Part shown: positions 43,099 to 50,297 of the stretch, one piece after another
How positions within the stretch are numbered: the first letter of the stretch is position 1
Layout: each line of letters opens with the position of its first letter
Assembly (NCBI RefSeq): GCF_040267705.1
Contig: NZ_CP158374.1
Location: 2,542,001-2,606,000, forward strand
Direction of reading: 5' to 3'
DNA length: 64,000 nt
From: Agromyces sp. G08B096
Lineage (GTDB): Bacteria > Actinomycetota > Actinomycetes > Actinomycetales > Microbacteriaceae
The notes under the pieces: model-generated
Databases searched by the model: none
What the model was told of the DNA's origin: nothing
Seen by the model: the letters and a program-made list of their open reading frames with translations, nothing else
Position numbers and translations under genes: made by a program

Positions 43099-44304
43099 TC
43101 ACTCGGCGGCTCCGATCGGGACGGTGAGCACGATCGTCGTGCCGACGCCTTTCGTGGACCACAGCCTGACACCGCCGCCCACCTGCTCGATCCGGCCGCG
43201 AATCGAGGTGCGCAGGCCGATGCGGTCGGCCGGCACCTCGTCTTCCTCGAAGCCCGCACCGGAGTCCATGACGGCCACAGTCAGCTCCCCGCCGCCGACG
43301 CCGATGGCCAGTTCGGCGTCGGCGACGCCGGCGTGGCGCCCGACGTTGACGAGGCACTGCGCGACGGCCGCGTCCAGCGCCTCAGCGCGCGCGGTGGTGA
43401 CCAGCTCGAGTGCGCCGAGGTCGCCCATGATCCGCACGGTGACGCCGGCGGTGGCCGCCGCCTCGAGCGCGGTCGCGAGACCGCCGGGCGGATCGGATGC
43501 GTCGGCGGTCGGGGTGCCACGCGGTGACGGTTCGGGCCGCTGGTCGATCGCCCAGTCGCGGCCGACGATGAGACCGAGGTCCTGGCGGATGCCCGCCCTC
43601 AGCCGCTCGTCCACGCGGCCCGAACCGGCCGCGGCGATCGCGACGAGGTGGCTGAGCGCCGTGTCGTGCAGCCGTGCCGTGGCCCGCAGTTCGTCGTCGT
43701 GTCGCAGTGCGAGCTCACGCGCCTGCTCGCTCGCGCGGTGCAGCCCGGTGTCACTTCTCGCGCCCCGGTTGCGGCTCACGCCGTCGAAGACACGGGTCGT
43801 GAGCACGAGCCCGAGGGCGAACAGCGCGGCGATGCTGGGCGACCACGTCGCCCCGACGAGGGCGCAGCCCAGGAAGGCCGCGGCTTCGCCGAGCCCGAAG
43901 CCCAGCACCGCCCAGGTGACCGCGATCGCGGTGCCCGAGCCGGCGCCGCCGACGAGCACCATCGCCACACGCGGCAGTGCCAGCACCGCGTTGTTGGAGG
44001 TCGCGAAGCGGCTGTCCTCCCCCATCACGATCATCGTCACGCCGACCATCACCGCGGTGCCGACGACGAGATAGGCCACCGTCGCCGTGACCGTCGGGGC
44101 GAACCAGAGGACTGCGAGCAGGGCGATCATGACGAGTACGGCGCCCGACGCGGCCCACGCCACGTGCCGGTCGAGCGCGACGGCGCTGACGACGCCGACC
44201 AGGACGGCGATGGTGAGGCAGACGAGCGCCGCCGCCTGCCCCGCCCGGTCGAGCGCGTGGCTCAGGGCGTCGCGAGCAAGATGCCCGGGCAGCCCCAGCG
44301 CCAT
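43099..44304 (-). CDS. sensor histidine kinase (HisKA_3/HATPase-type)
   Basis: 401 residues. Membrane part (about residues 20-170) with helices ALVCLTIAVLVGVVSAVAL, WAASGAVLVMIALLAVLWF, ATVAYLVVGTAVMVGVTMIVM, TAIAVTWAVLGFGLGEAAAFLG. The dimerisation region has RLHDTALSHLVAIAAAG, with His as probable acceptor. The ATPase domain shows an N-box-like QCLVNVGRHAG, G1 VMDSGAGFEEDE, and G2 GLRTSIRGRIEQVGGGVRLWSTKGVGTTIVLTVP, as in NarX/DesK-type kinases that pair with LuxR-type regulators. No response regulator gene is seen in the window. Confidence 0.83.
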   Translation of the reverse strand: MALGLPGHLARDALSHALDRAGQAAALVCLTIAVLVGVVSAVALDRHVAWAASGAVLVMIALLAVLWFAPTVTATVAYLVVGTAVMVGVTMIVMGEDSRFATSNNAVLALPRVAMVLVGGAGSGTAIAVTWAVLGFGLGEAAAFLGCALVGATWSPSIAALFALGLVLTTRVFDGVSRNRGARSDTGLHRASEQARELALRHDDELRATARLHDTALSHLVAIAAAGSGRVDERLRAGIRQDLGLIVGRDWAIDQRPEPSPRGTPTADASDPPGGLATALEAAATAGVTVRIMGDLGALELVTTARAEALDAAVAQCLVNVGRHAGVADAELAIGVGGGELTVAVMDSGAGFEEDEVPADRIGLRTSIRGRIEQVGGGVRLWSTKGVGTTIVLTVPIGAAE

Positions 44305-44450
44305 GCGTCCCTCCGGATACGGTCCTCCTGCGGATTATCGCACCGGGGCGACGCGCGGGGCGGTCGGGTTTCGTCCGGCGTCGGTCGATCCGGCCATGAG
44401 CCGCGTCGGACCGGACCGTCGCCCGTGGCCGGACCGGCCGCAGCCCGGAC

Positions 44451-45530
44451 TCAGAAGAGCGCCGACGGGTCGGGCGGCGGCGCGAACGTCGGCACGGGCT
44501 GCCGGCCGGGCGCGAGCTGCTCCCGGCTGCCGCGCGGCGCGCTCGAACGGACGCCGCCGGTGGTCGGATCGGGGGCCCGGGTGCCCATGCCGTGCGACCG
44601 CAGGATCGGGCGGACGCGTTCGGCGAGCCACGCGCGGTACGCCTTCGGCGCGTACGCGTTGCGACCGTAGTACATCGAGCGGTACTTCGGCACGAGATCG
44701 GGATGCTCCCGCTCGAGCCACTGCATGAACCACGGCTTCACCGACCCGCGCAGGTGCAGGGCCGCCCACGTCACATGGGTCGCGCCGGCCGCCTTCGCCC
44801 GGCCGATCGCGTCGTCGAGGTGTGCCCGCGTGTCGGTGAGGTACGGCAGGATCGGCATGAGGAAGACGCCGCAGTCGAAGCCGGCCTCGCGCACCGCCGT
44901 GACGGTCTGCAGCCGGGCCTTCGTCGACGGCGTCCCTGGCTCGACCGACTGCTGCAGGTCGTGGTCGTACACCGCGATCGACATGGCGAGGTCGACCGGC
45001 ACGTGCTGCGCAGCATCGGTGAGCAGCGGCAGGTCGCGCCGAAGCAGCGTGCCCTTGGTCAGGATGCTGAGCGGCGTGCCGCTCGCCGCGAGCGCCTCGA
45101 TGATGCCCGGCATGAGCGCGTACCGGCCCTCGGCGCGCTGGTACGGGTCGGTGTTCGTGCCGAGCGCGACGTGCTCGTGCCGCCAGGACGGCTTCGCGAG
45201 CTCCTTGCGGAGCACCTCGGCGACGTTGACCTTCACGATGATCTGGCGGTCGAAGTCGTCGCCGGCGTCGAGGTCGAGGTACTCGTGCGTCGGGCGGGCG
45301 AAGCAGTACGCGCACGCGTGGCTGCACCCGCGGTAGGGATTGATGGTCCAGGCGAACGGCATCGCCGACTGGCCGGGCACGTGGTTGAGCGCCGACTTCG
45401 CAAGCACCTCGTGGAAGGTCATGCCGGCGAACTCGGGCGTCTGCACCGACCGGACCAGGTTGTTCAGGCGCGCGAGCCCCGGCAGCGCGTCGGACTGATC
45501 GACGCCCAGTTCCTGCCCGCTCCACCGCAT
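44451..45530 (-). CDS. radical SAM protein, Rv2578c/SplB-like (probable DNA-damage response)
   Basis: 359 residues from ATG 45530 (MRWSGQ...), chosen because the next upstream ATG lies inside the SOS box. The 4Fe-4S motif is CSHACAYC (C69, C73, C76), followed by GTNTDPYQ and radical SAM barrel elements ILTKGTLLRRDLPLL, DLAMSIAVYD, FLMPILPYLTD. It is related to spore photoproduct lyase-like proteins; the M. tuberculosis counterpart Rv2578c (splB) is, as I recall, in the LexA regulon. A perfect SOS box directly before the start supports a DNA repair role. The last 40 residues are a Pro/Ser-rich tail. Confidence 0.88.
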   Translation of the reverse strand: MRWSGQELGVDQSDALPGLARLNNLVRSVQTPEFAGMTFHEVLAKSALNHVPGQSAMPFAWTINPYRGCSHACAYCFARPTHEYLDLDAGDDFDRQIIVKVNVAEVLRKELAKPSWRHEHVALGTNTDPYQRAEGRYALMPGIIEALAASGTPLSILTKGTLLRRDLPLLTDAAQHVPVDLAMSIAVYDHDLQQSVEPGTPSTKARLQTVTAVREAGFDCGVFLMPILPYLTDTRAHLDDAIGRAKAAGATHVTWAALHLRGSVKPWFMQWLEREHPDLVPKYRSMYYGRNAYAPKAYRAWLAERVRPILRSHGMGTRAPDPTTGGVRSSAPRGSREQLAPGRQPVPTFAPPPDPSALF

Positions 45531-45536
45531 TTCCTT

Positions 45537-45556
45537 ATTCGAACACATGTTCGAAT
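45537..45556. promoter_or_regulatory. LexA binding site (SOS box)
   Basis: TCGAACACATGTTCGA at 45539-45554 matches the actinobacterial SOS box TCGAAC-N4-GTTCGA perfectly; two further flanking bases on each side keep the symmetry (8-base arms, ATTCGAAC/GTTCGAAT). It ends seven bases before ATG 45530 of the radical SAM gene, so LexA would cover its transcription start. Confidence 0.88.
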
Positions 45557-45594
45557 CGATCGCAAGACGACTCGCGTGCCCGGATCGGAGGCGC

Positions 45595-45625
45595 GGGCGG
45601 GCGGGCGAGGAGCGCCCGCCCGCCC
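45595..45625 (-). terminator. terminator hairpin of the ABC-F gene
   Basis: Perfect 13-base arms GGGCGGGCGGGCG/CGCCCGCCCGCCC around an AGGAG loop, seven bases past the ABC-F stop. It insulates the SOS-controlled gene downstream. Confidence 0.75.
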
Positions 45626-45632
45626 CCACGGG

Positions 45633-47384
45633 TCACCCCGCCGCGGCGATCGCCGCTTCGGCCGGACGGCCCGCCTCGAGCCGGAGCTCCGCATCGCTCC
45701 AGCGACGCCGCATCCACCGGTCGTGGCTCGCGATCAGGACCGCGCCCGGATACCCGCCGAGCGCCGCCTCGAGCTCGGTCGCGAGCCCGAGGGAGAGGTG
45801 GTTCGTCGGCTCGTCGAGCAGGAACAGGTGCGGCGGCTTCGCGATGACGAGCGCGAGCGCCAGCCGTCGCTGCTGCCCGACCGACAGCGCGCCGACCGGG
45901 CGGTCGGCATCGCGCGGCGCGATGAGCCCGAGCGAGGACAGCGGCACCTGCTCGGCGCGCCGCTCGCCGAGCGTCCGCTCGTACAGCTCACGCGGCGAGG
46001 CATCCGGATCGGCGAAGCGCACATCCTGCTCGAGCAGGCCGATGCGCAAGCCGCGGCGCCGGTGCATCGTGCCGCCGTCGAGCGGCACCCGCCCCGCGAG
46101 GACGCCGAGCAGGGTCGACTTGCCCGCCCCGTTCGCGCCGGTGACCAGCAGCCGCGCGGTCGGCGCGATCTGCAGCGAGCCGATCGACAGCCGCCCGGTG
46201 ACCGACGCATCCGTCAGCTGCACGAGCAGCCCCGCCTCCTCGGTGAGCGCGTGCGCGCCGGTCGGGATGCCGGTGAACGCCAGCGCCTGCGGGGGCTTCT
46301 GCACCTGCTCGCGCTCGAGCGTCTCGAGGCGCAGCTCGGCGTTCCGCACCCGCCGTGCCACCGTGCGGGCGACGTTCTCGCCCTTGAAGTGGCGGATGAA
46401 CTTGTCGTTGTCGGTCGCCGCCCGGCCGTGCGCGACGGTCCGCGCACTCTGGTCCACGACGCTCCGCAGCCGCGCGAGCTCGTCCTGCTCGTCCTCGTAC
46501 TGGCGCTGCCACCTGGCGCGCTCGTCGGCCTTCACCCGGAGGAACTCCGAGAAGCTGCCGCCGAACACGGTCGCCCCGGCGGCCGGCTCCCCGGAGCCAG
46601 CCGTGGCCACCGCCCCCGAGGCGAGCCGGCGTGCGGGATCGAGGTCGAGCAGCCCGGTGGCCACGCGATCGAGGAACGCGCGGTCGTGGCTCGCGAAGAC
46701 GACCGGACCGCGCCACGCGCGCAGCCGATCCTCGAGGAACGTCGCCGCCGTGTCGTCGAGATGGTTCGTCGGCTCGTCGAGCAGCAGCGCATCGGACGCG
46801 CGGAGCAGCAGCGCGGCCAGCGCGAACCTGCTCCGCTGCCCGCCCGACACCTCGCCGATCGTGCGATCGAGCGGGATGCCGGCGACACCGAGCCCCTGGA
46901 GCAGCTCGTCGCGGCGCGCGCCGGCCGACCACACGTCGGCCCGCTCGGCGGCGTCGAGCGCGGCGGAGTAGCGGGCGGATGCCTCGGGCGAGGCATCCGT
47001 CAGCGCGGCGGCCGCCGCATCGAGTTCGCGCTCGATGGCGCGGACCTCGGCGAGCGCGGCCTCGAGGATGGCGTCGAGGCGCTCCGACGGGGCGAAGGGC
47101 ACCTCCTGCAGCAGCAGGCCGATGCGGGAGGGCCGGGTGATGCGGCCCGCGACCTCGGGTGGGACGCCGCCGGTCGGCAGCGGCACCGCGGCCGCGTCCG
47201 CATCGCTCAGCCCCGCGAGCAGGCGCAGCAGCGTGGACTTGCCGGCGCCGTTCTCGCCGATGAGGCCAAGGCGTTCGCCCGGCGACACGGTGAGGGACAG
47301 GTCGGCGAGCACTCGTCGCTCGCCGTAAGACACCGACAGGCCGTCGGCGCGGAGATGGTGGGAGAAGGAGATCGTAGTGGGCAA
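45633..47384 (-). CDS. ABC-F family ribosomal protection ATPase (antibiotic resistance type)
   Basis: 583 residues if TTG 47384 is the start (GGGCGGACTTC upstream; no better start in frame before the first ATPase domain). Two ATPase domains without membrane segments: Walker A GENGAGKST, signature VSGGQRSR, Walker B LLLDEPTNHLDD; then GANGAGKST, LSVGQQRR and LLDEPTNHLS. The linker between them (about ARWQRQYEDEQDELARLRSVVDQSARTVAHGRAATDNDKF) is the interdomain helix pair that enters the ribosome in Msr/TlrC/OleB/Lmr(C)-type proteins. It likely dislodges a macrolide, lincosamide or streptogramin-like drug. The long structured leader and short peptide upstream argue for induction by attenuation. 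House-keeping ABC-F roles remain possible. Confidence 0.85.
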   Translation of the reverse strand: MPTTISFSHHLRADGLSVSYGERRVLADLSLTVSPGERLGLIGENGAGKSTLLRLLAGLSDADAAAVPLPTGGVPPEVAGRITRPSRIGLLLQEVPFAPSERLDAILEAALAEVRAIERELDAAAAALTDASPEASARYSAALDAAERADVWSAGARRDELLQGLGVAGIPLDRTIGEVSGGQRSRFALAALLLRASDALLLDEPTNHLDDTAATFLEDRLRAWRGPVVFASHDRAFLDRVATGLLDLDPARRLASGAVATAGSGEPAAGATVFGGSFSEFLRVKADERARWQRQYEDEQDELARLRSVVDQSARTVAHGRAATDNDKFIRHFKGENVARTVARRVRNAELRLETLEREQVQKPPQALAFTGIPTGAHALTEEAGLLVQLTDASVTGRLSIGSLQIAPTARLLVTGANGAGKSTLLGVLAGRVPLDGGTMHRRRGLRIGLLEQDVRFADPDASPRELYERTLGERRAEQVPLSSLGLIAPRDADRPVGALSVGQQRRLALALVIAKPPHLFLLDEPTNHLSLGLATELEAALGGYPGAVLIASHDRWMRRRWSDAELRLEAGRPAEAAIAAAG

Positions 47385-47414
47385 GAAGTCCGCCCTTTCG
47401 CGATGGTGCTCCCG

Positions 47415-47479
47415 GGCGGGCGAGCCGGCGACGCGGGTCGGCGACCGGTTCGCGCGACGGCGCAGAGGGCTCGCCCGCC
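47415..47479 (-). promoter_or_regulatory. long stem in the ABC-F leader
   Basis: GGCGGGCGAGCC (47415-47426) and its exact complement (47468-47479) can form a 12-base stem enclosing 41 bases, ending about 30 bases before the TTG start. A second hairpin, TGCCGTGC/GCACGGCA (47515-47522 with 47531-47538), lies upstream. Such structures between a leader peptide and an ABC-F start are typical of attenuation control. Confidence 0.6.
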
Positions 47480-47574
47480 TCTGGAGCGGAAACGGATGAC
47501 TCCCGCCGGGCATCTGCCGTGCGCGAGGGTGCACGGCAACGCTGTCGCGATCAGCGGAACGGGCACACCACGGG

Positions 47575-47613
47575 TCAACGGCGCCTCAGGCGCGGGACGG
47601 TGGGTGTGCTCAC
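47575..47613 (-). CDS. predicted leader peptide of the ABC-F gene
   Basis: GTG 47613 to TGA 47575 encodes 12 residues, MSTPTVPRLRRR. It is the first reading frame after the predicted transcription start (near 47621-47624), about 190 bases before the ABC-F start. The terminal PRLRRR contains an R-L-R element; drug-dependent stalling at such +x+ motifs in erm and msr leader peptides is known. A three-codon ATG-AAG-TGA overlaps it just upstream. Existence of translation is inferred. Confidence 0.5.
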   Translation of the reverse strand: MSTPTVPRLRRR

Positions 47614-47627
47614 TTCATAGCCGTACG

Positions 47628-47658
47628 ACCATAGCAGACCGGGAGGTCTGCTCGTCAA
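47628..47658 (-). promoter_or_regulatory. MerR-like promoter of the ABC-F gene with dyad operator
   Basis: Minus strand: -35 TTGACG (47658-47653) and -10 TATGGT (47633-47628) separated by 19 bases, longer than optimal. The spacer is almost filled by a perfect dyad, AGCAGACC-N4-GGTCTGCT (47633-47652). An overlong spacer with a centred palindrome is the hallmark of promoters activated by MerR-family regulators, which untwist the DNA. No MerR gene is in the window. Confidence 0.6.
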
Positions 47659-47693
47659 GTACTGATCCGCCGTACCGGCGCCCGCGCACCGCC

Positions 47694-47713
47694 CCGAAGC
47701 GCTGCCGCTTCGG
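47694..47713 (-). terminator. terminator hairpin after mqo
   Basis: CCGAAGCG-CTGC-CGCTTCGG starts directly after the mqo stop codon. Eight-base perfect arms, no T-run. Confidence 0.65.
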
Positions 47714-47714
47714 C

Positions 47715-49193
47715 TCAGGCGGTGAGGTGCAGCGCCTTCGCCGTCGCCGCGAGCGACTCGGCCGCCGCGGCCGGATCGTCGTTGAGCTTCTCCCCGTAGT
47801 GCGGGATCATCTCGCGGATCTTCGGCTCCCACGCGGAGAACCGGTCGGGAAAGCAGCGCCGCAGCACGTCGAGCATGATCGGCGCTGCCGTCGAGGCGCC
47901 GGGCGACGCACCCAGGAGACCGGCGATCGTGCCATCGGCACCCGTGATGACCTCGGTGCCGAACTGGAGCACACCGCCCTGCTCGGGGTCCTTCTTCATG
48001 ACCTGCACGCGCTGGCCGGCCGTGATGAGCTCCCAGTCCTCCTTCTTCGCGGTCGGCATGAACTCGCGGAGGGCCTTCATCTTCGCGTCGCGGCTCGCGA
48101 GCAGCTCGCCGACGAGGTACTTCACCAGGTCGAAGTTCTTGAACGCGACCTGCAGCATCGGGCCGAGGTTGTGCAGACGCACCGAGAACGGCAGATCGAA
48201 CCAGGTGCTCGACTTCAGGAACTTCGGGGTGAACCCGGCGTACGGACCGAACAGCAGGGCCGTCTCGCCGTCGACGACCCGGGTGTCGAGGTGCGGCACC
48301 GACATGGGCGGCGCGCCCACGGCCGCCTTGCCGTACACCTTGGCCTGGTGCTGGGCGACGATCTTGGGGTTGGTGGTGCGCAGGAACTGGCCCGAGATCG
48401 GGAAGCCGCCGAAGCCCTCGATCTCGGGGATGCCCGAGTGCTGCAGCAGCGCGAGCGCGCCGCCGCCGGCACCGACGAACACGAAGCGGGCGCGCACCTC
48501 GTCGGGGGTGTTCCCGACGAGCCGGCGGAGCCGCAGCTTCCATGCGCCGTCCTTCTGGCGCTTCAGCCACGTCACCTGGGTGTCGGTGTGGACCTCGGCG
48601 CCGCGGCGCGAGAGGTCGTCGAAGAGGTGGCGGGTGAGCGCACCGAAGTCGACGTCGGTGCCGGCCTCGATGCGGGTCGCGGCGACCTTCTGCTTCGGGT
48701 TGCGCTTCTTCGCGAGCAGCGGCGTCCATTCGGCGATCTGCTCGAGGTCTTCGGTGTACTCGAGGCCCGGGAAGAGGGGCTGGTCCTTCAGGGCGTCGAC
48801 GCGCTTGCGCAGGTACTCGATGTTCGACTTGCCCTTGACGAACGTCATGTGCGGCGTGGAGTTGATGAACGTGTTCGGCTCGGGCAGGTCGCCCTGCTCG
48901 ACGAGGTGCGCCCAGTACTGGCGGCTCACCTGGAACTGCTCGTTGATGCTGATCGCCTTGGCGGGGTCGACGGTGCCGTCCTTCGCCTCGGGCATGTAGT
49001 TCAGCTCGCACAGCGCCGCATGGCCGGTGCCGGCGTTGTTCCACGCGTTCGAGGACTCCTGCGCGACCTCACCGAGGCGCTCGTAGACCCGGATGCTCCA
49101 GTCGGGCTGGAGCCGGGAGATGAGGGAGCCGAGCGTCGCGCTCATGATGCCCCCGCCGATCAGCACGACGTCGACGGTTTCCTCTGAATGCAC
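47715..49193 (-). CDS. mqo: malate:quinone oxidoreductase
   Basis: 492 residues from GTG 49193. FAD-binding start TVDVVLIGGGIMSATLGSLISRLQPDWSIRVYERLGEVAQESSNAWNNAGTGHAALCELNYMP is a diagnostic Mqo sequence; FPISGQFLRTTNPKIVAQHQAKVYGKAAVGAPPMSVPHLDTR and SPGASTAAPIMLDVLRRCFP follow. A peripheral membrane flavoprotein that oxidises malate and reduces quinone, the common TCA route in actinobacteria. A short hairpin follows the stop. Confidence 0.97.
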   Translation of the reverse strand: MHSEETVDVVLIGGGIMSATLGSLISRLQPDWSIRVYERLGEVAQESSNAWNNAGTGHAALCELNYMPEAKDGTVDPAKAISINEQFQVSRQYWAHLVEQGDLPEPNTFINSTPHMTFVKGKSNIEYLRKRVDALKDQPLFPGLEYTEDLEQIAEWTPLLAKKRNPKQKVAATRIEAGTDVDFGALTRHLFDDLSRRGAEVHTDTQVTWLKRQKDGAWKLRLRRLVGNTPDEVRARFVFVGAGGGALALLQHSGIPEIEGFGGFPISGQFLRTTNPKIVAQHQAKVYGKAAVGAPPMSVPHLDTRVVDGETALLFGPYAGFTPKFLKSSTWFDLPFSVRLHNLGPMLQVAFKNFDLVKYLVGELLASRDAKMKALREFMPTAKKEDWELITAGQRVQVMKKDPEQGGVLQFGTEVITGADGTIAGLLGASPGASTAAPIMLDVLRRCFPDRFSAWEPKIREMIPHYGEKLNDDPAAAAESLAATAKALHLTA

Positions 49194-49250
49194 GATTTCC
49201 AGTCTATGTCTCCGGGGCGGCGCGCTTGACCGCGGGTCGGGGCTGCGCTA

Positions 49251-50297
49251 TCAGGCCCGGGCGGCCGCCGGGGTCTCCCCGAGCGGCACCGCGGCGGCCG
49301 TCCCGAACGCCGCGCGGGCGCGCGCGAGCGCGTCGGGGGCGGCCCCCGCGTGCTGCAGGGCGAGCAGGCCCGCCCCGACGATCGGCGGGCCGTCGAAGAT
49401 CTCGACGACGGCGAGCGGGGCGTCGAGGGCGAGGCGGTCGAGGATGCCGCCGATGAGGCGCGGGTCCCTCGCCTGCACGATGCCGCCGCCGAGCACGACC
49501 GGCACCGGGCGGTCGAGCAGGTCGAGACGGGTGAGGCACGCCCGCGCGAACGCGACGATCTCCTCGGCCTGGCGGTCGACCAGCTGAGCCGCGACCGCGT
49601 CGCCCTGCCGCGCCGCCTCGAACACGGAGGGGGCGAGCACGGCGAGCTCGGCCGAGTCGCGCCGGCCGAAATGGAGATCCTCGATGAGCTCGGCGACCGA
49701 GCCCAGCCGCAACTGCTCGAGCAGCATGCCGGTGAGCAGCGTGCGCGGCCCACGACCGTCCACCTCGCGGGCCGCGTGCCAGAGCACCTCCTCGCCGAGC
49801 CCGCTGCCCCCGCCCCAGTCGCCCGAGAGCGGCCCGAGCGAGGGGAACCGCGCATCGGCGCCGTCGGCCCGCACGCCCACGGCGTTCACGCCCGTGCCGC
49901 ACACCACGACGACCGCGTCGGGCGAGTCGGTGCCCGCCCGCAGCAGGGCGTACAGGTCGTTGTCGATCACCGTCGAGGGCGACACCCATGGCCGGCCCTC
50001 GATCGCGGCGCGATACTCCGCGAGTTCCACGGGAAGGTCGATGCCCGAGAGGTACAGGTCGGCCTGCACCACCGGGTGCTCGCCCGCGACCTCGCGCACG
50101 AGCGCGTCGACGACGCCGACGGAGGCGTCCAGCCCCTCGAAATGCGGACTCGAGCCCGGGCCCCGCCGCCGCGACACGATCCGGCCGTCGAGGGTCAGCG
50201 CCGCGGCATCCGTCTTCGAACCGCCTCCGTCGACACCCACCACCACCGGCTCGAGGGCACCTGACGCCGCGGCATCCGGCCGCCCGGTCACGCCCAC
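49251..50297 (-). CDS. BadF/BadG/BcrA/BcrD-type sugar kinase (N-acetylglucosamine/glucosamine kinase-like)
   Basis: 348 residues from GTG 50297; GTG 50291 would give a GTGA overlap with the GH4 stop. Actin-like ATPase fold: VVVGVDGGGSKTDAAALTLDGRIV (phosphate 1), VIDNDLYALLRAG, VVVVCGTGVNAVGVRADG (phosphate 2), GPLSGDWGGGSGLGEEVLWHAAREVDGRG, VVLGGGIVQARDP. This branch contains the GlcNAc and GlcN kinases. Being coupled to a GH4 phospho-glycosidase and next to an Opp-type importer, it probably phosphorylates an imported amino sugar or its disaccharide. No PTS genes are present to do that. Confidence 0.85.
   Translation of the reverse strand: MGVTGRPDAAASGALEPVVVGVDGGGSKTDAAALTLDGRIVSRRRGPGSSPHFEGLDASVGVVDALVREVAGEHPVVQADLYLSGIDLPVELAEYRAAIEGRPWVSPSTVIDNDLYALLRAGTDSPDAVVVVCGTGVNAVGVRADGADARFPSLGPLSGDWGGGSGLGEEVLWHAAREVDGRGPRTLLTGMLLEQLRLGSVAELIEDLHFGRRDSAELAVLAPSVFEAARQGDAVAAQLVDRQAEEIVAFARACLTRLDLLDRPVPVVLGGGIVQARDPRLIGGILDRLALDAPLAVVEIFDGPPIVGAGLLALQHAGAAPDALARARAAFGTAAAVPLGETPAAARA

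Noticed and set aside
45531-45548. Upstream start MCSNKE for the radical SAM gene
   Set aside because: The ATG lies inside the SOS box, so this RNA segment is unlikely to be transcribed or to carry a ribosome site.
47616-47624. ATG-AAG-TGA minimal frame before the ABC-F leader peptide
   Set aside because: Two codons only; noted as overlapping, but too short to call.
44592-49187. Open frame of about 1,530 codons on the plus strand
   Set aside because: It is antisense to the radical SAM, ABC-F and mqo genes, has Arg/Gly/Ala-biased composition and no domains; a typical shadow in high-GC DNA.
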